A stretch of DNA of 64,000 nt, from contig JAFDZS010000010.1 of assembly GCA_018266775.1 (NCBI GenBank), positions 400,926 to 464,925 of the forward strand. The letters run 5' to 3'. The notes under the pieces were generated by a model. It was not told the DNA's origin. It worked only from the letters and a program-made list of their open reading frames with translations, and searched no databases. Shown here in pieces: positions 54,263-63,903 of this stretch. The position numbers and the translations under genes were made by a program. The stretch is from Bacteroidota bacterium. GTDB lineage: Bacteria > Bacteroidota > Bacteroidia > Chitinophagales > Chitinophagaceae. Numbering within the stretch: the stretch's first letter is position 1; every line of letters starts with the position of its first letter.

Positions 54263-54552
54263 GGTTTAATGGTGTAACACTGCAAAGTTGGGGAACAAAA
54301 GCACATTGGTCAATACCCGGTTAGTTGTATTTTTAAAGATGATCTGACATCTACGTCTGATCATTCTAAAAATCGTCAGCAAAAGATATATGATTGAAAA
54401 ATAGTTGCAGTTGCGCAGGTTTAATGAAAATTTGTGGCTTGCGTTATCACAATCTGATCTGCGCATCTGTAGCTCATATATTTTCATTCACGCATCTGCG
54501 GCTAATCAGTTTCATTTATTTTCCTTACTTTACACTGCTTTAAAATTTATTT

Positions 54553-56994
54553 ATGAGGATTGCTTTCTCCATTTTTTTTGCAGCAGTTACTATTGGCTTA
54601 ATCATGCTGCTCGACAGTACATTGTTACCGGCTCCGTTAGGCAGGTTGTTAAGTCCGCAACATGGCTTTTGGCAGAATGCTGAAAAAACAAACGAAGACT
54701 TTTCTGCCGACCTGAAATTTCCGCAGCTTAGTGGTAAGGTTTCTGTATACCTGGATGACAGGCTAGTGCCGCATGTTTTTGCAGAGCAGGAAAACGATGC
54801 CTATTTCGTGCAGGGCTACCTGCATGCGAAATTCCGTTTATGGCAAATGGAGCTGCAAACTTTTTCCGCAGCAGGAAGGTTAAGTGAATTTTTTGGCGAC
54901 AGGGCTTTGAATCATGATCGTGAATTCAGGCGCCTCGGAATGGTATATGCTGCAGAAAGGGCCGAACAGGAAATGAATAAAGATGCTGCCATTAAGGCTG
55001 AATGTGACGCCTACACTGCAGGCGTAAACGCTTATATTAATTCGCTGACAGAAAGTACGCTGCCAGTAGAATATAAATTATTGCGGTATAAACCAGAGCC
55101 CTGGAATAATTTAAAAACGATGCTCTTTTTAAAATACATGTGTTATGACCTTGCAGGCAGGGATGAAGATTTTGAAATGACCAGCGCCAAAAATTATTTT
55201 AATGGCAACGATTTTGCACAGTTGTATCCCTATATACAGGATTCACTGGATCCTATTATTCCGAAAGGAACCGTATTGCCGCCACAAACTGTTTTCCCCA
55301 AAGCGCCTGCTGATGCAGATTCCCTGTACATGCAAAAAGGGATTACCATTGGCGATTATGAAAAACCTGATAAAGAGAATGGCAGTAATAACTGGGCAGT
55401 AAGTGGAAAGAAAACAAAAAGTGGCGCTCCCATTTTATGTAATGATCCGCACCTTGGTTTGAACCTGCCATCGTTGTGGTATGAAATACAAATATCAACG
55501 CCATCATTCAATGCGTATGGTGTTTCTTTTCCCGGTGCACCGGGCGTGGTAATTGGCTTTAACGACAGTTGCGCTTTTGGTGTAACCAATGGTGGCCGTG
55601 ATGTAAAAGATTTTTATTCCATCCGGTTTAAAGATGACAGCCGCAAAGAATATTTATTTAACGGAACATACAACCCCACTAAGTTCAGGGTGGATACCAT
55701 CAGGATAAAAGATAAACCAGATTTCATCGATTCCGTTGCTTATGTTTTATTAGGCAACGACTGGTGCCCGGTGATGTTTGATAAAACCTATACGGGAAAC
55801 AGAACCGATGGCAAGGGATACTATGCAGTAAGATGGAAAGCACATGACCCCAGCCTCGACCTGAAATATTTTAACCTGATGAACCGGGCGAAAAATTATA
55901 ACGATTACCAGGTGGCTGCAGAATATTTTCATGCGCCAGGGCAAAACTGCGTATTCGCCTGTAAGAATGGCGATATAGCCATACGCACACAGGGCGAGTG
56001 GCCGGCTAAATGGAAAGGGCAGGGCGATTTTATTATGCCGGGTACGGATACCAGTTATTTGTGGCAGGGAATGATACCGCAAAGTGAAGTGCCTTATCAA
56101 TACAACCCGGAAAGAGGTTTTGTAAGCAGCGCCAATCAAAAACCGGTGGATGATAAAACTTATCCGTATTATTTAGGCAGGGAATATCCGATGTACCGTG
56201 GCATTGCCATCAACAGGCGGTTAAGTGCGATGAATAATATTACGCCTGAAGATATGGAGCAATTGCAGACAGACAATTACAATGTATTTGCCGCAATGGC
56301 CATGCCTTTATTCCTGAAAAATCTTGACGATAGCAAATTGAATGCAGATGAAAAAAAATATGCTGATTTATTGAGAGGCTGGAACCTGCGTAACGATGTG
56401 GGTTCAAAAGGCGCTACCGTATTTGAAATTTTGTGGAATAATGTTAAAGATACTATTTACGATGATGAATTTGCCAAAGCACCAAAAGGTACCATGAAAC
56501 CATTTGAAAGCAGTTTGCTGGAAGGGTTATTGAAAGATTCTGCTTATAAATTTGCCGATAATATTAATACACCGGAAAAAGAAACTGTTGCAGATGATGT
56601 GCTGGCGGCATTTAAACGCAGCGCACAGCAATTAAAACAATTAGAACTGGCAGGGAAACTGGATTGGGAAAAATACAAAGCCACGCATATTGACCACCTT
56701 ACCAAGCTGGAAGCATTTTCAAGAAGAAATTTACCTATTGGCGGCGGCACAAATAATATCAATGCTGCAAAAGAAAACCATGGCCCCAGTTGGCGCATGG
56801 TGGTGAGCCTTACTGAAAAAACAGAAGCCTATGGCGTTTACCCGGGCGGACAAAGCGGTAACCCCGGCAGTAAATATTACGACAACTTTGTTGATCAATG
56901 GGTGGCCGGAAAATACAATCTGCTGTGGATGATGACTAAAGACGAAACAAAAGATAAGCGGGTAAAAGCTGTGATGCAATTCACGAAAGGGTAA
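54553..56994 (+). CDS. Penicillin-acylase-family (Ntn) hydrolase
   Basis: 813 residues. A membrane anchor or signal lies at 5-22. The alpha chain (VPHVFAEQENDAYFVQGYLHAKFRLWQMEL) is typical. The self-cleavage site and nucleophile Ser are in GSNNWAVSG (about residue 278), and NDPHLGLNLPSLWYEI and the final GGTNNINAA complete the Ntn fold. It hydrolyses amides such as acyl-homoserine lactones, beta-lactams or peptides in the periplasm; substrate unknown. Confidence 0.93.
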   Translation: MRIAFSIFFAAVTIGLIMLLDSTLLPAPLGRLLSPQHGFWQNAEKTNEDFSADLKFPQLSGKVSVYLDDRLVPHVFAEQENDAYFVQGYLHAKFRLWQMELQTFSAAGRLSEFFGDRALNHDREFRRLGMVYAAERAEQEMNKDAAIKAECDAYTAGVNAYINSLTESTLPVEYKLLRYKPEPWNNLKTMLFLKYMCYDLAGRDEDFEMTSAKNYFNGNDFAQLYPYIQDSLDPIIPKGTVLPPQTVFPKAPADADSLYMQKGITIGDYEKPDKENGSNNWAVSGKKTKSGAPILCNDPHLGLNLPSLWYEIQISTPSFNAYGVSFPGAPGVVIGFNDSCAFGVTNGGRDVKDFYSIRFKDDSRKEYLFNGTYNPTKFRVDTIRIKDKPDFIDSVAYVLLGNDWCPVMFDKTYTGNRTDGKGYYAVRWKAHDPSLDLKYFNLMNRAKNYNDYQVAAEYFHAPGQNCVFACKNGDIAIRTQGEWPAKWKGQGDFIMPGTDTSYLWQGMIPQSEVPYQYNPERGFVSSANQKPVDDKTYPYYLGREYPMYRGIAINRRLSAMNNITPEDMEQLQTDNYNVFAAMAMPLFLKNLDDSKLNADEKKYADLLRGWNLRNDVGSKGATVFEILWNNVKDTIYDDEFAKAPKGTMKPFESSLLEGLLKDSAYKFADNINTPEKETVADDVLAAFKRSAQQLKQLELAGKLDWEKYKATHIDHLTKLEAFSRRNLPIGGGTNNINAAKENHGPSWRMVVSLTEKTEAYGVYPGGQSGNPGSKYYDNFVDQWVAGKYNLLWMMTKDETKDKRVKAVMQFTKG

Positions 56995-57027
56995 AATCAA
57001 TGTAAACATTCAATCAAAATTTGTACA

Positions 57028-57378
57028 ATGAAATTTCTTGTCTCGATATTACTAATTGCCTTTTTAAGTTTTACTGCCTGCCTGTATTTAGATTGGTGGA
57101 GTATAGCCATTGCTGCTTTTATAGTTGCGGTTGCTATCCCACAGCGTGCAGGCAAATCCTTCCTGGCTGCCTTTATTGCATTGTTTTTATTGTGGAGCAT
57201 CCTCAGCTTTTGGCTCAGCAGTAATAATGATCATTTGCTGGCACATAAAATGTCCATGTTAATATTAAAACTGGACAATCCTTATCTGCTCATGCTGATT
57301 ACAGGTTTGCTGGGCGGTTTAATTGCAGGGCTTGCAGCAGTAAGCGGAAGTTTATTGCGGAGATCCAAAAGCAAATAA
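57028..57378 (+). CDS. Small integral membrane protein
   Basis: 116 residues with about four hydrophobic helices and a basic C-terminal end (LLRRSKSK). No family assigned. It lies 33 bases after the acylase gene and may be cotranscribed with it. Confidence 0.6.
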   Translation: MKFLVSILLIAFLSFTACLYLDWWSIAIAAFIVAVAIPQRAGKSFLAAFIALFLLWSILSFWLSSNNDHLLAHKMSMLILKLDNPYLLMLITGLLGGLIAGLAAVSGSLLRRSKSK

Positions 57379-57453
57379 TATTTTTTGAAAGCCCTTCCTT
57401 TTACAATTGCGTAACAAATTGTAGTTTATTTTCGTATTCATGAAAAACTGTTT

Positions 57454-60006
57454 ATGAAAAAACTGGTTGTAGCATTTCTTTTATTGTCCCCGGTATTTTT
57501 AACTGCACAAAAAATTTATGGCACGGTATACACGGCCAGTGGCGATTTGCTGCCGTACAGTACTGTAACTATAAAAGGTACATCAGCCGGTGCCAGCGCC
57601 AATAACCAGGCCCGGTTTTCATTTACGGTAACTGCAGGAACCTATGTAGTGGTATGCCAGCATATTGGTTATGCCAAACAGGAAAAAACAGTTACTGTTA
57701 ACGGGCATGATGAAGAACTGACTTTTGTTATGACGGAACAAAAATTACTGCTGAAAGAAGTGGTGGTGAAAGCTGGTGGTGAAGATCCTGCTTATGCCAT
57801 CATCAGGCAGGCCATAAAAAAGCGGCCTTATTACAACAACCAGGTAAAATCTTTTGAGTGCGACCTGTATACCAAAGACATCATCAAGCTGCGCAGTTTG
57901 CCCACAAAGATCATGGGTAAAAAAATTCCTGATGCAGACCGTGCAGAAATGGGCGTGGACTCAACCGGCAAAGGCATCATTTATCTTTCTGAATCCGTTG
58001 CTAAAGTACATAATAAATTGCCCGATCATTTTAAAATGGAAGTACTCAGCAGCAGGGTAAGCGGCAGCGGTGGTTTTGGATTTACGTTTCCCACCTTCAT
58101 CAGTTTATATAACAACAATGTAAAAGTGTTTACAGAAAAACTGAATCCCCGCGGTTTTATTTCTCCCATTGCAGACGGTGCTTTAAATTATTACAACTAT
58201 AAATTCCTGGGCAGTTTTTTTGAAGATGGCAAGGAAGTGAACAGCATTCGTGTTACACCTAAACGCAATTACGAACCACTCTTCACAGGTGTTATTTACA
58301 TCACCGAGGGCGACTGGCGCATTCACAGTTGTGATTTAACCATCACCAAAACGGCGCAACTGGAAATACTGGATACACTCCAGATTACACAAATACATGT
58401 GCCCGCAGGCAACGATGTTTGGCGGGTGAAAAACCAGTTGCTGCATTTCAATTTTAAACTGTTAGGGATAGATGCCATCGGCAATTTTGTAAATGTCTAT
58501 TCCAATTACAACATCAACCCGGTGTTCAGTAAAAAATTTTTCGATAATGTGGTGATCAAATATGATACCGGGGTAAATAAAAAATCGGTGGCGTATTGGG
58601 ATAGTATCAGGCCGGTGCCTTTAGCGCCGGAGGAAAAAAAGGATTACCAGGTAAAAGACAGTTTGTACCAGGTGCAAAAAGATTCTGTACGCAGCAAACA
58701 TTCTGTAGATTCATTGAATAAGAACCAGGCTAAAATAAAAATATGGGATGTGTTCTGGAATGGCGCTCATCATACGCATTACACAGCAACCGGTTCCACC
58801 ACATGGAGTACACTGCCATTGCTGAAATATTTAGAATATAACACGGTGGAAGGTTTGGTGGTAAATGCTGGTGCAGAATACAATAAATACATGAAGGCGC
58901 TCAAATCAAATTTCACCATTACGCCGTATGTGCGGTATGGGTTCAGCAATACGCATTTGAATGCCTGGGCAGATATCGTATTCAGAACAAGAGACTGGGG
59001 CATTGATAAAAAAGTGAAACGGCAAAGCTGGACATTGTCTGGAGGAAAACGGGTAAGCCAGTTTAACAAAGAAAGTACCATCACACCCTTAAACAACAGT
59101 ATCACCACTTTATTCTGGGGCGATAATTTTATGAAGATCTATGAGAATTATTTTGGCTCGGTAGGTTTCAATAAACGATATGAAAACGGTTTGCAGCTCA
59201 AATTGAATGCATTGTATGAAGACCGCATTCCGCTGGTAAACACCACCAACTTTACCATATTTAAGAAAGACACGATCAACATCAAACCCAATTATCCTTA
59301 TGAAAAAATAACGGAAAGTGAATTTCCACGGCACCAGGCATTTTTATTAAGTGTGGATGTAAGCATCAGGCCGGGGCAGAAGTATATTGAATTTCCCAGA
59401 AGCAAAATACCCATCGGTTCTAAATTTCCTTTATTCAGCCTGAATTATACTAAAGCGGTGCCCAATATATTCGGCAGCGATGAAGATTTTGATAAATGGA
59501 AATTCACAGTAAGCGATACCCGGAATTTTAAACTGGCAGGCGAATTAAAATATAAAGTGGGGATGGGCGGTTTTATAACGCATAATAAAGTCTTCATCCA
59601 GGATTACCAGCATTTTGATGGTAACCGGTCCACGCAGGCCAGTGAATATGTGAACAGTTTTCAGTTGGCATCTTATTATGCCAACAGCACAGCGGCGCAT
59701 TTTTATACCTTTGGCCACCTGGAGCATCACCTGAATGGATTGCTCACCAATAAAATACCCTTGTTAAAACAATTGGGCTGGAATATGGTGGTGGGCACCA
59801 ATGCCTTTTTTGTAAATGAAGACAACAACTATGCGGAATTTTTTGTTGGCCTTGAAAACATTTTCAAAGTATTCCGCATTGATTTTGTTAGTGCGGTGGA
59901 AAACAGTAAACAAAGCACCACCGGCATCCGTATTGGTTTGGGTGGCGTGATAGGCGGCAGTATGATGGCTAACCCCGGTGGCAGGCGCATATCTATTGGC
60001 TTATAA
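57454..60006 (+). CDS. DUF5686 outer-membrane protein with carboxypeptidase-like domain
   Basis: 850 residues. Signal peptide (cleavage near LTAQ), then a carboxypeptidase-like regulatory (beta-sandwich) domain at about 20-95 (IYGTVYTASGDLLPYSTVTIKGT), then a long DUF5686-type body with barrel strands to the end. KEVVVKAGGEDPAYAIIRQAIKKRPYYNNQ is the family-typical junction. Found in the outer membrane; role unknown. Confidence 0.9.
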   Translation: MKKLVVAFLLLSPVFLTAQKIYGTVYTASGDLLPYSTVTIKGTSAGASANNQARFSFTVTAGTYVVVCQHIGYAKQEKTVTVNGHDEELTFVMTEQKLLLKEVVVKAGGEDPAYAIIRQAIKKRPYYNNQVKSFECDLYTKDIIKLRSLPTKIMGKKIPDADRAEMGVDSTGKGIIYLSESVAKVHNKLPDHFKMEVLSSRVSGSGGFGFTFPTFISLYNNNVKVFTEKLNPRGFISPIADGALNYYNYKFLGSFFEDGKEVNSIRVTPKRNYEPLFTGVIYITEGDWRIHSCDLTITKTAQLEILDTLQITQIHVPAGNDVWRVKNQLLHFNFKLLGIDAIGNFVNVYSNYNINPVFSKKFFDNVVIKYDTGVNKKSVAYWDSIRPVPLAPEEKKDYQVKDSLYQVQKDSVRSKHSVDSLNKNQAKIKIWDVFWNGAHHTHYTATGSTTWSTLPLLKYLEYNTVEGLVVNAGAEYNKYMKALKSNFTITPYVRYGFSNTHLNAWADIVFRTRDWGIDKKVKRQSWTLSGGKRVSQFNKESTITPLNNSITTLFWGDNFMKIYENYFGSVGFNKRYENGLQLKLNALYEDRIPLVNTTNFTIFKKDTINIKPNYPYEKITESEFPRHQAFLLSVDVSIRPGQKYIEFPRSKIPIGSKFPLFSLNYTKAVPNIFGSDEDFDKWKFTVSDTRNFKLAGELKYKVGMGGFITHNKVFIQDYQHFDGNRSTQASEYVNSFQLASYYANSTAAHFYTFGHLEHHLNGLLTNKIPLLKQLGWNMVVGTNAFFVNEDNNYAEFFVGLENIFKVFRIDFVSAVENSKQSTTGIRIGLGGVIGGSMMANPGGRRISIGL

Positions 60007-60014
60007 AATTCCTG

Positions 60015-60022
60015 TATCTTTG
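60015..60022 (+). promoter_or_regulatory. -7 box upstream of trhO
   Basis: TATCTTTG, exact TAnnTTTG, 8 bases after the end of the DUF5686 gene. It would give a leader of about 110 bases for trhO. Confidence 0.5.
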
Positions 60023-60057
60023 CGGCATAATTTGGTTTGCCCTGCAAGCATCCAATG

Positions 60058-60108
60058 GTAAACAGCAAAACTGTTTACGGTTTCTCAACGCAATGCAAAT
60101 GCATTGCG
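60058..60108 (+). promoter_or_regulatory. Two perfect hairpins in the trhO leader
   Basis: GTAAACAG (60058-60065) pairs with CTGTTTAC (60071-60078). CGCAATGCA (60089-60097) pairs with TGCATTGCG (60100-60108), followed by the T-rich GGATTTTATT. The second might act as an attenuator, or both may simply stop readthrough from the DUF5686 gene. Confidence 0.45.
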
Positions 60109-60139
60109 GATTTTATTAAGAGATCAAATTAAAAACACC

Positions 60140-61198
60140 ATGGCCGTATTACACAACCGCATCAACCAGGCGGAGCTTAAAGCGTTATTATTACAGGAAA
60201 CTGAACCCCGCATTACCATTTCTTTCTACCAGTATTTCCCCATTCCCGATCCGCAATTGTTTCGTGATGAGTTGTATAAAGCATTGAATGCACTGAAAGT
60301 TTTCGGGCGTATTTATGTGGCACACGAAGGCATCAACGCACAAATAAGTGTGCCCGAAAGTAAGTTTGATGCATTTAAGCAATCGTTGTATGCTATACCT
60401 GCATTAAACGGTTTGCGTTTGAATATTGCGGTAGATGATGATGGTAAATCTTTTTGGGTATTGAAGATAAAAGTGCGTGAAAAAATTGTTGCTGATGGTA
60501 TCAGTGATCCTTCTTTCAGTATGGAAAATAAAGGCCGCTACGTGAATGCTGAACAAATGAACGATATGCTGCACAATGGCGATGCCGTAGTGATTGATAT
60601 GCGCAATCATTATGAATATGAAGTGGGGCATTTTGAAAATGCCATTGAAATACCCAGCGACACGTTCCGGGAACAATTACCCATGGCGGTTGAAATGATG
60701 CAGGCGCAGAAAGATAAAAATATCATCATGTACTGCACCGGCGGTATACGCTGCGAAAAAGCAAGCGCTTATATGCTCCACAGCGGTTTTAAAAATGTGT
60801 TTCACCTGGAAGGTGGCATTATCAATTATGCCAAACAGGTAAAGGAAGCCGGAATGGAAAGTAAATTTATTGGAAAGAATTTTGTTTTTGACGACAGGCT
60901 GGGAGAACGCATTACGCCGGACATTATTTCTAAATGCCACCAGTGCGGACAGCCAGCCGACACACATACGAATTGCAAAAATGATGGCTGCCATCTTTTA
61001 TTTATACAATGTGAAGCCTGTGCCACTAAATACGATGGCTGCTGCAGTGAAGCCTGCCAGCACGTATATCATTTGCCCGAAGAACAGCAGAAGGAGTTAC
61101 GCAAAGGAATTGATAAAGGGATGATGGTTTTCAACAAAAGTAAAAAACGCCTTCGGCCAAAACTGGCTGAATTGAACAACAAAAATAATGAACGGTAA
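60140..61198 (+). CDS. trhO: tRNA uridine(34) hydroxylase (rhodanese-type, TrhO)
   Basis: 352 residues from ATG 60140. N-terminal ferredoxin-like part ([32 protein letters not shown]), rhodanese domain with active-site loop [12 protein letters not shown] (Cys about 205), and a C-terminal Cys-rich zinc-like tail (CHQCG, CEACA, CCSEAC). TrhO makes 5-hydroxyuridine at tRNA position 34 with oxygen. The upstream in-frame start at 60104 would lie in the hairpin leader and is rejected. Confidence 0.93.
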   Translation: MAVLHNRINQAELKALLLQETEPRITISFYQYFPIPDPQLFRDELYKALNALKVFGRIYVAHEGINAQISVPESKFDAFKQSLYAIPALNGLRLNIAVDDDGKSFWVLKIKVREKIVADGISDPSFSMENKGRYVNAEQMNDMLHNGDAVVIDMRNHYEYEVGHFENAIEIPSDTFREQLPMAVEMMQAQKDKNIIMYCTGGIRCEKASAYMLHSGFKNVFHLEGGIINYAKQVKEAGMESKFIGKNFVFDDRLGERITPDIISKCHQCGQPADTHTNCKNDGCHLLFIQCEACATKYDGCCSEACQHVYHLPEEQQKELRKGIDKGMMVFNKSKKRLRPKLAELNNKNNER

Positions 61199-61297
61199 TA
61201 AAGCCAACTGGCCTGCGTTCATTAAACCGTTAACAAAATAAAACGTCTGAAAGCGGTAACGGCATTAAGTTAACAACTGTTTAATTTAATTACCGCT

Positions 61298-61305
61298 TAC
61301 ATTTG
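61298..61305 (+). promoter_or_regulatory. -7 box of the outer-membrane barrel gene
   Basis: TACATTTG is an exact TAnnTTTG. Its TTG (61303-61305) is in frame with the downstream gene and is the first base triplet of the longest open frame, so that start is doubtful. Confidence 0.5.
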
Positions 61306-62562
61306 TTTACCCGCAGCCTTAAAACAACAACCATAAAAACGGCAACCACTATACTTTTGTTTTTTAGCAGTTTATGCTGCGGTGTGTATGCTTATGCGCA
61401 GGATGGCAAGGACAGCGTCAGTATAAGCCCCCGCGCCAAAACAACCAACAGCTATGATGCTACAGACCTGTTGCACTCCATTTTTAAACATCATGCAGCA
61501 AAAAATAATACTGATTCTGTACGAAGCAAAAAGGTTTATGTAACAGCATTGCCTGTGGCCGGTTATTCCCTGCAAACCGGGCTGGCCATTGCATTGAGTT
61601 GCGGTGTGGCTTTTTCTGCGGATACAGCGGCAGATCAAAAAGTATCCAGCATATTAACCAGCCTGAATTATACGCAATATCACCAGGTCATCTTTCCTTT
61701 TGCAGCAAGCCTCTGGACCAAAAAGAATAAATACAACATCGTTCTGGATTACCGGTTCCTGAAATACCCCTCCATCAATTATGGCCTGGGGCCAAAAACA
61801 ACTGATGACGATGCGTATACAATTGATTTCAAGTACATCAAACTGCACCAGTCTATTTTAAAAAATGTGTATAAGGATCTTTACCTTGGTGTTGGTTTTT
61901 ATTACGATTATTTCTGGGATATTACAGAGGTTGATCCGCCGGCAGGTATTAAAACTTCTTTTGAAAAATATGGCGATTCGGCAAAAGAAAAAGCAGTGGG
62001 CACTGTATTAAGGGTGATCAATGATTCCAGGCAAAACCAGATCAATCCTTCCGGCGGTTCTTATTCCAGCATCGTATTCAGACCCAATTTTACTTTTTTA
62101 GGCAGTGATAATAACTGGCAGTCGCTGCAGGTGGAATACCGGAAATATATCGACCTGTCGGGGGCAAAGAAAAGCACCCTTGCTTTATGGAGCTATAACT
62201 GGTTTACATTGGGTCACGGCAAACCGCCTTATTTATTATTGCCCAGCACCGGGTGGGACGATCAATACAATACCGGCCGGGGATATATTCAAAGCCGGTT
62301 CAGGGCAAGGCAAATGATGTATGCGGAAGCGGAATATAGGTTTGATATTTCCAATAATGGCTTCTTTGGGGCTGTAGTGTTTGCCAATGCACAATCGTTC
62401 GCAAAAAAAGTATCTGATCAATTGAATATTATCACGCCGGGCTACGGCGGTGGCGTCAGGCTAAAATTGAATAAGCACTCCAATACCAACCTCTGCATCG
62501 ACTATGGTTTTGGCCTGAACGGTTCCAAAGGATTATTCCTCAACCTTGGTGAAGTATTTTAA
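61303..62562 (+). CDS. BamA/Omp85-type outer-membrane barrel protein
   Basis: 419 codons of open frame. The signal sequence starts at KTATTILLFFSSLCC and ends near AYAQ. The rest is beta-rich with PSINYGLGPKT, YNTGRGYIQSRFRARQMMYAEAEYRF (in parts) and GGGVRLKL, typical of the surface-antigen/BamA C-terminal barrel; no POTRA domains are present. The start is unclear: TTG 61303 overlaps the promoter, and the best-placed codon after it is ATA at 61333 (then KTAT...). Function unknown. Confidence 0.75.
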   Translation: MFTRSLKTTTIKTATTILLFFSSLCCGVYAYAQDGKDSVSISPRAKTTNSYDATDLLHSIFKHHAAKNNTDSVRSKKVYVTALPVAGYSLQTGLAIALSCGVAFSADTAADQKVSSILTSLNYTQYHQVIFPFAASLWTKKNKYNIVLDYRFLKYPSINYGLGPKTTDDDAYTIDFKYIKLHQSILKNVYKDLYLGVGFYYDYFWDITEVDPPAGIKTSFEKYGDSAKEKAVGTVLRVINDSRQNQINPSGGSYSSIVFRPNFTFLGSDNNWQSLQVEYRKYIDLSGAKKSTLALWSYNWFTLGHGKPPYLLLPSTGWDDQYNTGRGYIQSRFRARQMMYAEAEYRFDISNNGFFGAVVFANAQSFAKKVSDQLNIITPGYGGGVRLKLNKHSNTNLCIDYGFGLNGSKGLFLNLGEVF

Positions 62563-62787
62563 GCGTACATCATTACCAGCAGAAAATAAAATCAGACGTT
62601 GACCGTTTCATACAGGATGTTTTGCTGAAACGTCAGGGAATTTTTATTTCAACAAACACAATATTTTCAGCGAGCCGCCGTTGCGGGATTTTAACAAGAC
62701 TTAAAAAAATCTTTAACCCTTTTTTAAACCCGGGTGAATGTGTGCAGTCTATGTTTCGCATTATTCACCATTAAATAAAAAATAAAC

Positions 62788-63729
62788 ATGAAAAAACTAA
62801 TTATCGTCTCTATGGGGCTTTTATTAAGCTCTTCATTACTCTTCACGGCATGTAAAAAAACAAGTACCTCCAGCAGCGGTACCACTGAAATAGCCAACGA
62901 ATCACAGGTACAGTCAGATGATCAATCAGCAGAAGCCAACGCAACAGATGAATTTACAACAGATGCCAGCACTGTTTCAGAAAATGTAATTGCTGTAACC
63001 GGCAATGGTCCGCAAACATTTTTTGCTCCTCCCTGCAATGCCACCATCACTTATGATACATTAAATGCAGTAAGAACCATTACCATTACTTATAACGGTT
63101 TGAACTGTGTGGGTAATATTTACCGCACCGGTACTTTAACCATCTCTATTCCTGCAGGGCAGCAATGGAAAAATGCCGGAGCACAGTTAACTATTACTGC
63201 AACCAATTTAAAATACACCAGGGTAAGCAACAACAAGAGTATTACCATTAACGGCAGCGAAGTAATTACCAATGTAACGGGTGGTTTATTGCGTAACCTT
63301 GCTACTGTGGGTACGATCACACATACCATTGCCAGCTCAGGTATCAACATTACTTTCGATGATGGTTCTCAACGCTCATGGCAGATTGCCAAACAAAGGG
63401 TATTTACTTACAGCAACGGTATCGTAATCTCTACAACAGGTACACATACTGAAGGTACATTAACCGGCGTATCTGAATGGGGAAGTAACCGTTTCGGTAA
63501 TGCATTTGTAACACAGATCATCGATCCAATGGTTATTCGCCAGGATTGTAACTTCCGCTTAACCAGTGGCCATGTAAAACACAGCAAACTGCTGCGTACA
63601 GTAGATGTAACTTTCGGTTTGGATGCACAGGGAAATCCAACATCCTGCCCCGGAACTGGCAACTATTATATGAAAATCGTTTGGGTGAATGCTCTCGGTG
63701 TATCCGTGACAGCGATATTGCCCTATTAA
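62788..63729 (+). CDS. Secreted lipoprotein of unknown function
   Basis: 313 residues. A lipoprotein signal (LLSSSLLFTAC, Cys at about 22) leads to a Ser/Thr-rich linker (about 24-65) and a beta-rich domain (about 70-313) with three further cysteines. No family recognised. TATGTTTC at about 62750 resembles a -7 box with the last base changed. A strong terminator follows. Confidence 0.7.
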   Translation: MKKLIIVSMGLLLSSSLLFTACKKTSTSSSGTTEIANESQVQSDDQSAEANATDEFTTDASTVSENVIAVTGNGPQTFFAPPCNATITYDTLNAVRTITITYNGLNCVGNIYRTGTLTISIPAGQQWKNAGAQLTITATNLKYTRVSNNKSITINGSEVITNVTGGLLRNLATVGTITHTIASSGINITFDDGSQRSWQIAKQRVFTYSNGIVISTTGTHTEGTLTGVSEWGSNRFGNAFVTQIIDPMVIRQDCNFRLTSGHVKHSKLLRTVDVTFGLDAQGNPTSCPGTGNYYMKIVWVNALGVSVTAILPY

Positions 63730-63749
63730 TTTCAATTGAAAACAAAAGC

Positions 63750-63779
63750 AAAGCCGGAACAGTGATGTTCCGGCTTTTT
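63750..63779 (+). terminator. Rho-independent terminator of the lipoprotein gene
   Basis: AAAGCCGGAACA (63750-63761) pairs with TGTTCCGGCTTT (63766-63777) around GTGA and is followed by more T. Confidence 0.88.
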
Positions 63780-63832
63780 ATTGGGATTAGCCGCAGCTGT
63801 GATATTTGATGGTATGGTGATTAAATAATTTA

Positions 63833-63903
63833 GCCGCAGATACGCAGATTTAATATGCTAAGGAAGACTTTAATTCAACTAAACAAATCTGCGCATCAGC
63901 GGC
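63833..63903. repeat. Inverted ATCTGCG-type intergenic repeat
   Basis: GCCGCAGATACGCAGATTT (63833-63851) faces AAATCTGCGCATCAGCGGC (63885-63903) with two mismatches in 19. Related ATCTGCGCATCTG and GCATCTGCGGCTAATC bits lie at about 54452-54508, so it seems a dispersed small repeat. Confidence 0.55.

Larger units (their letters stand above)
54115..54552. other. 438-base gap with hairpins, possible RNA and repeat
   Basis: From left to right: hairpin at 54126-54157, GC-rich nested structure at 54188-54262, a near-perfect hairpin at about 54340-54365 (ATGATCTGAC/GTCTGATCAT) and an ATCTGCG-type repeat at about 54452-54508. No protein frame is convincing. Confidence 0.6.
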
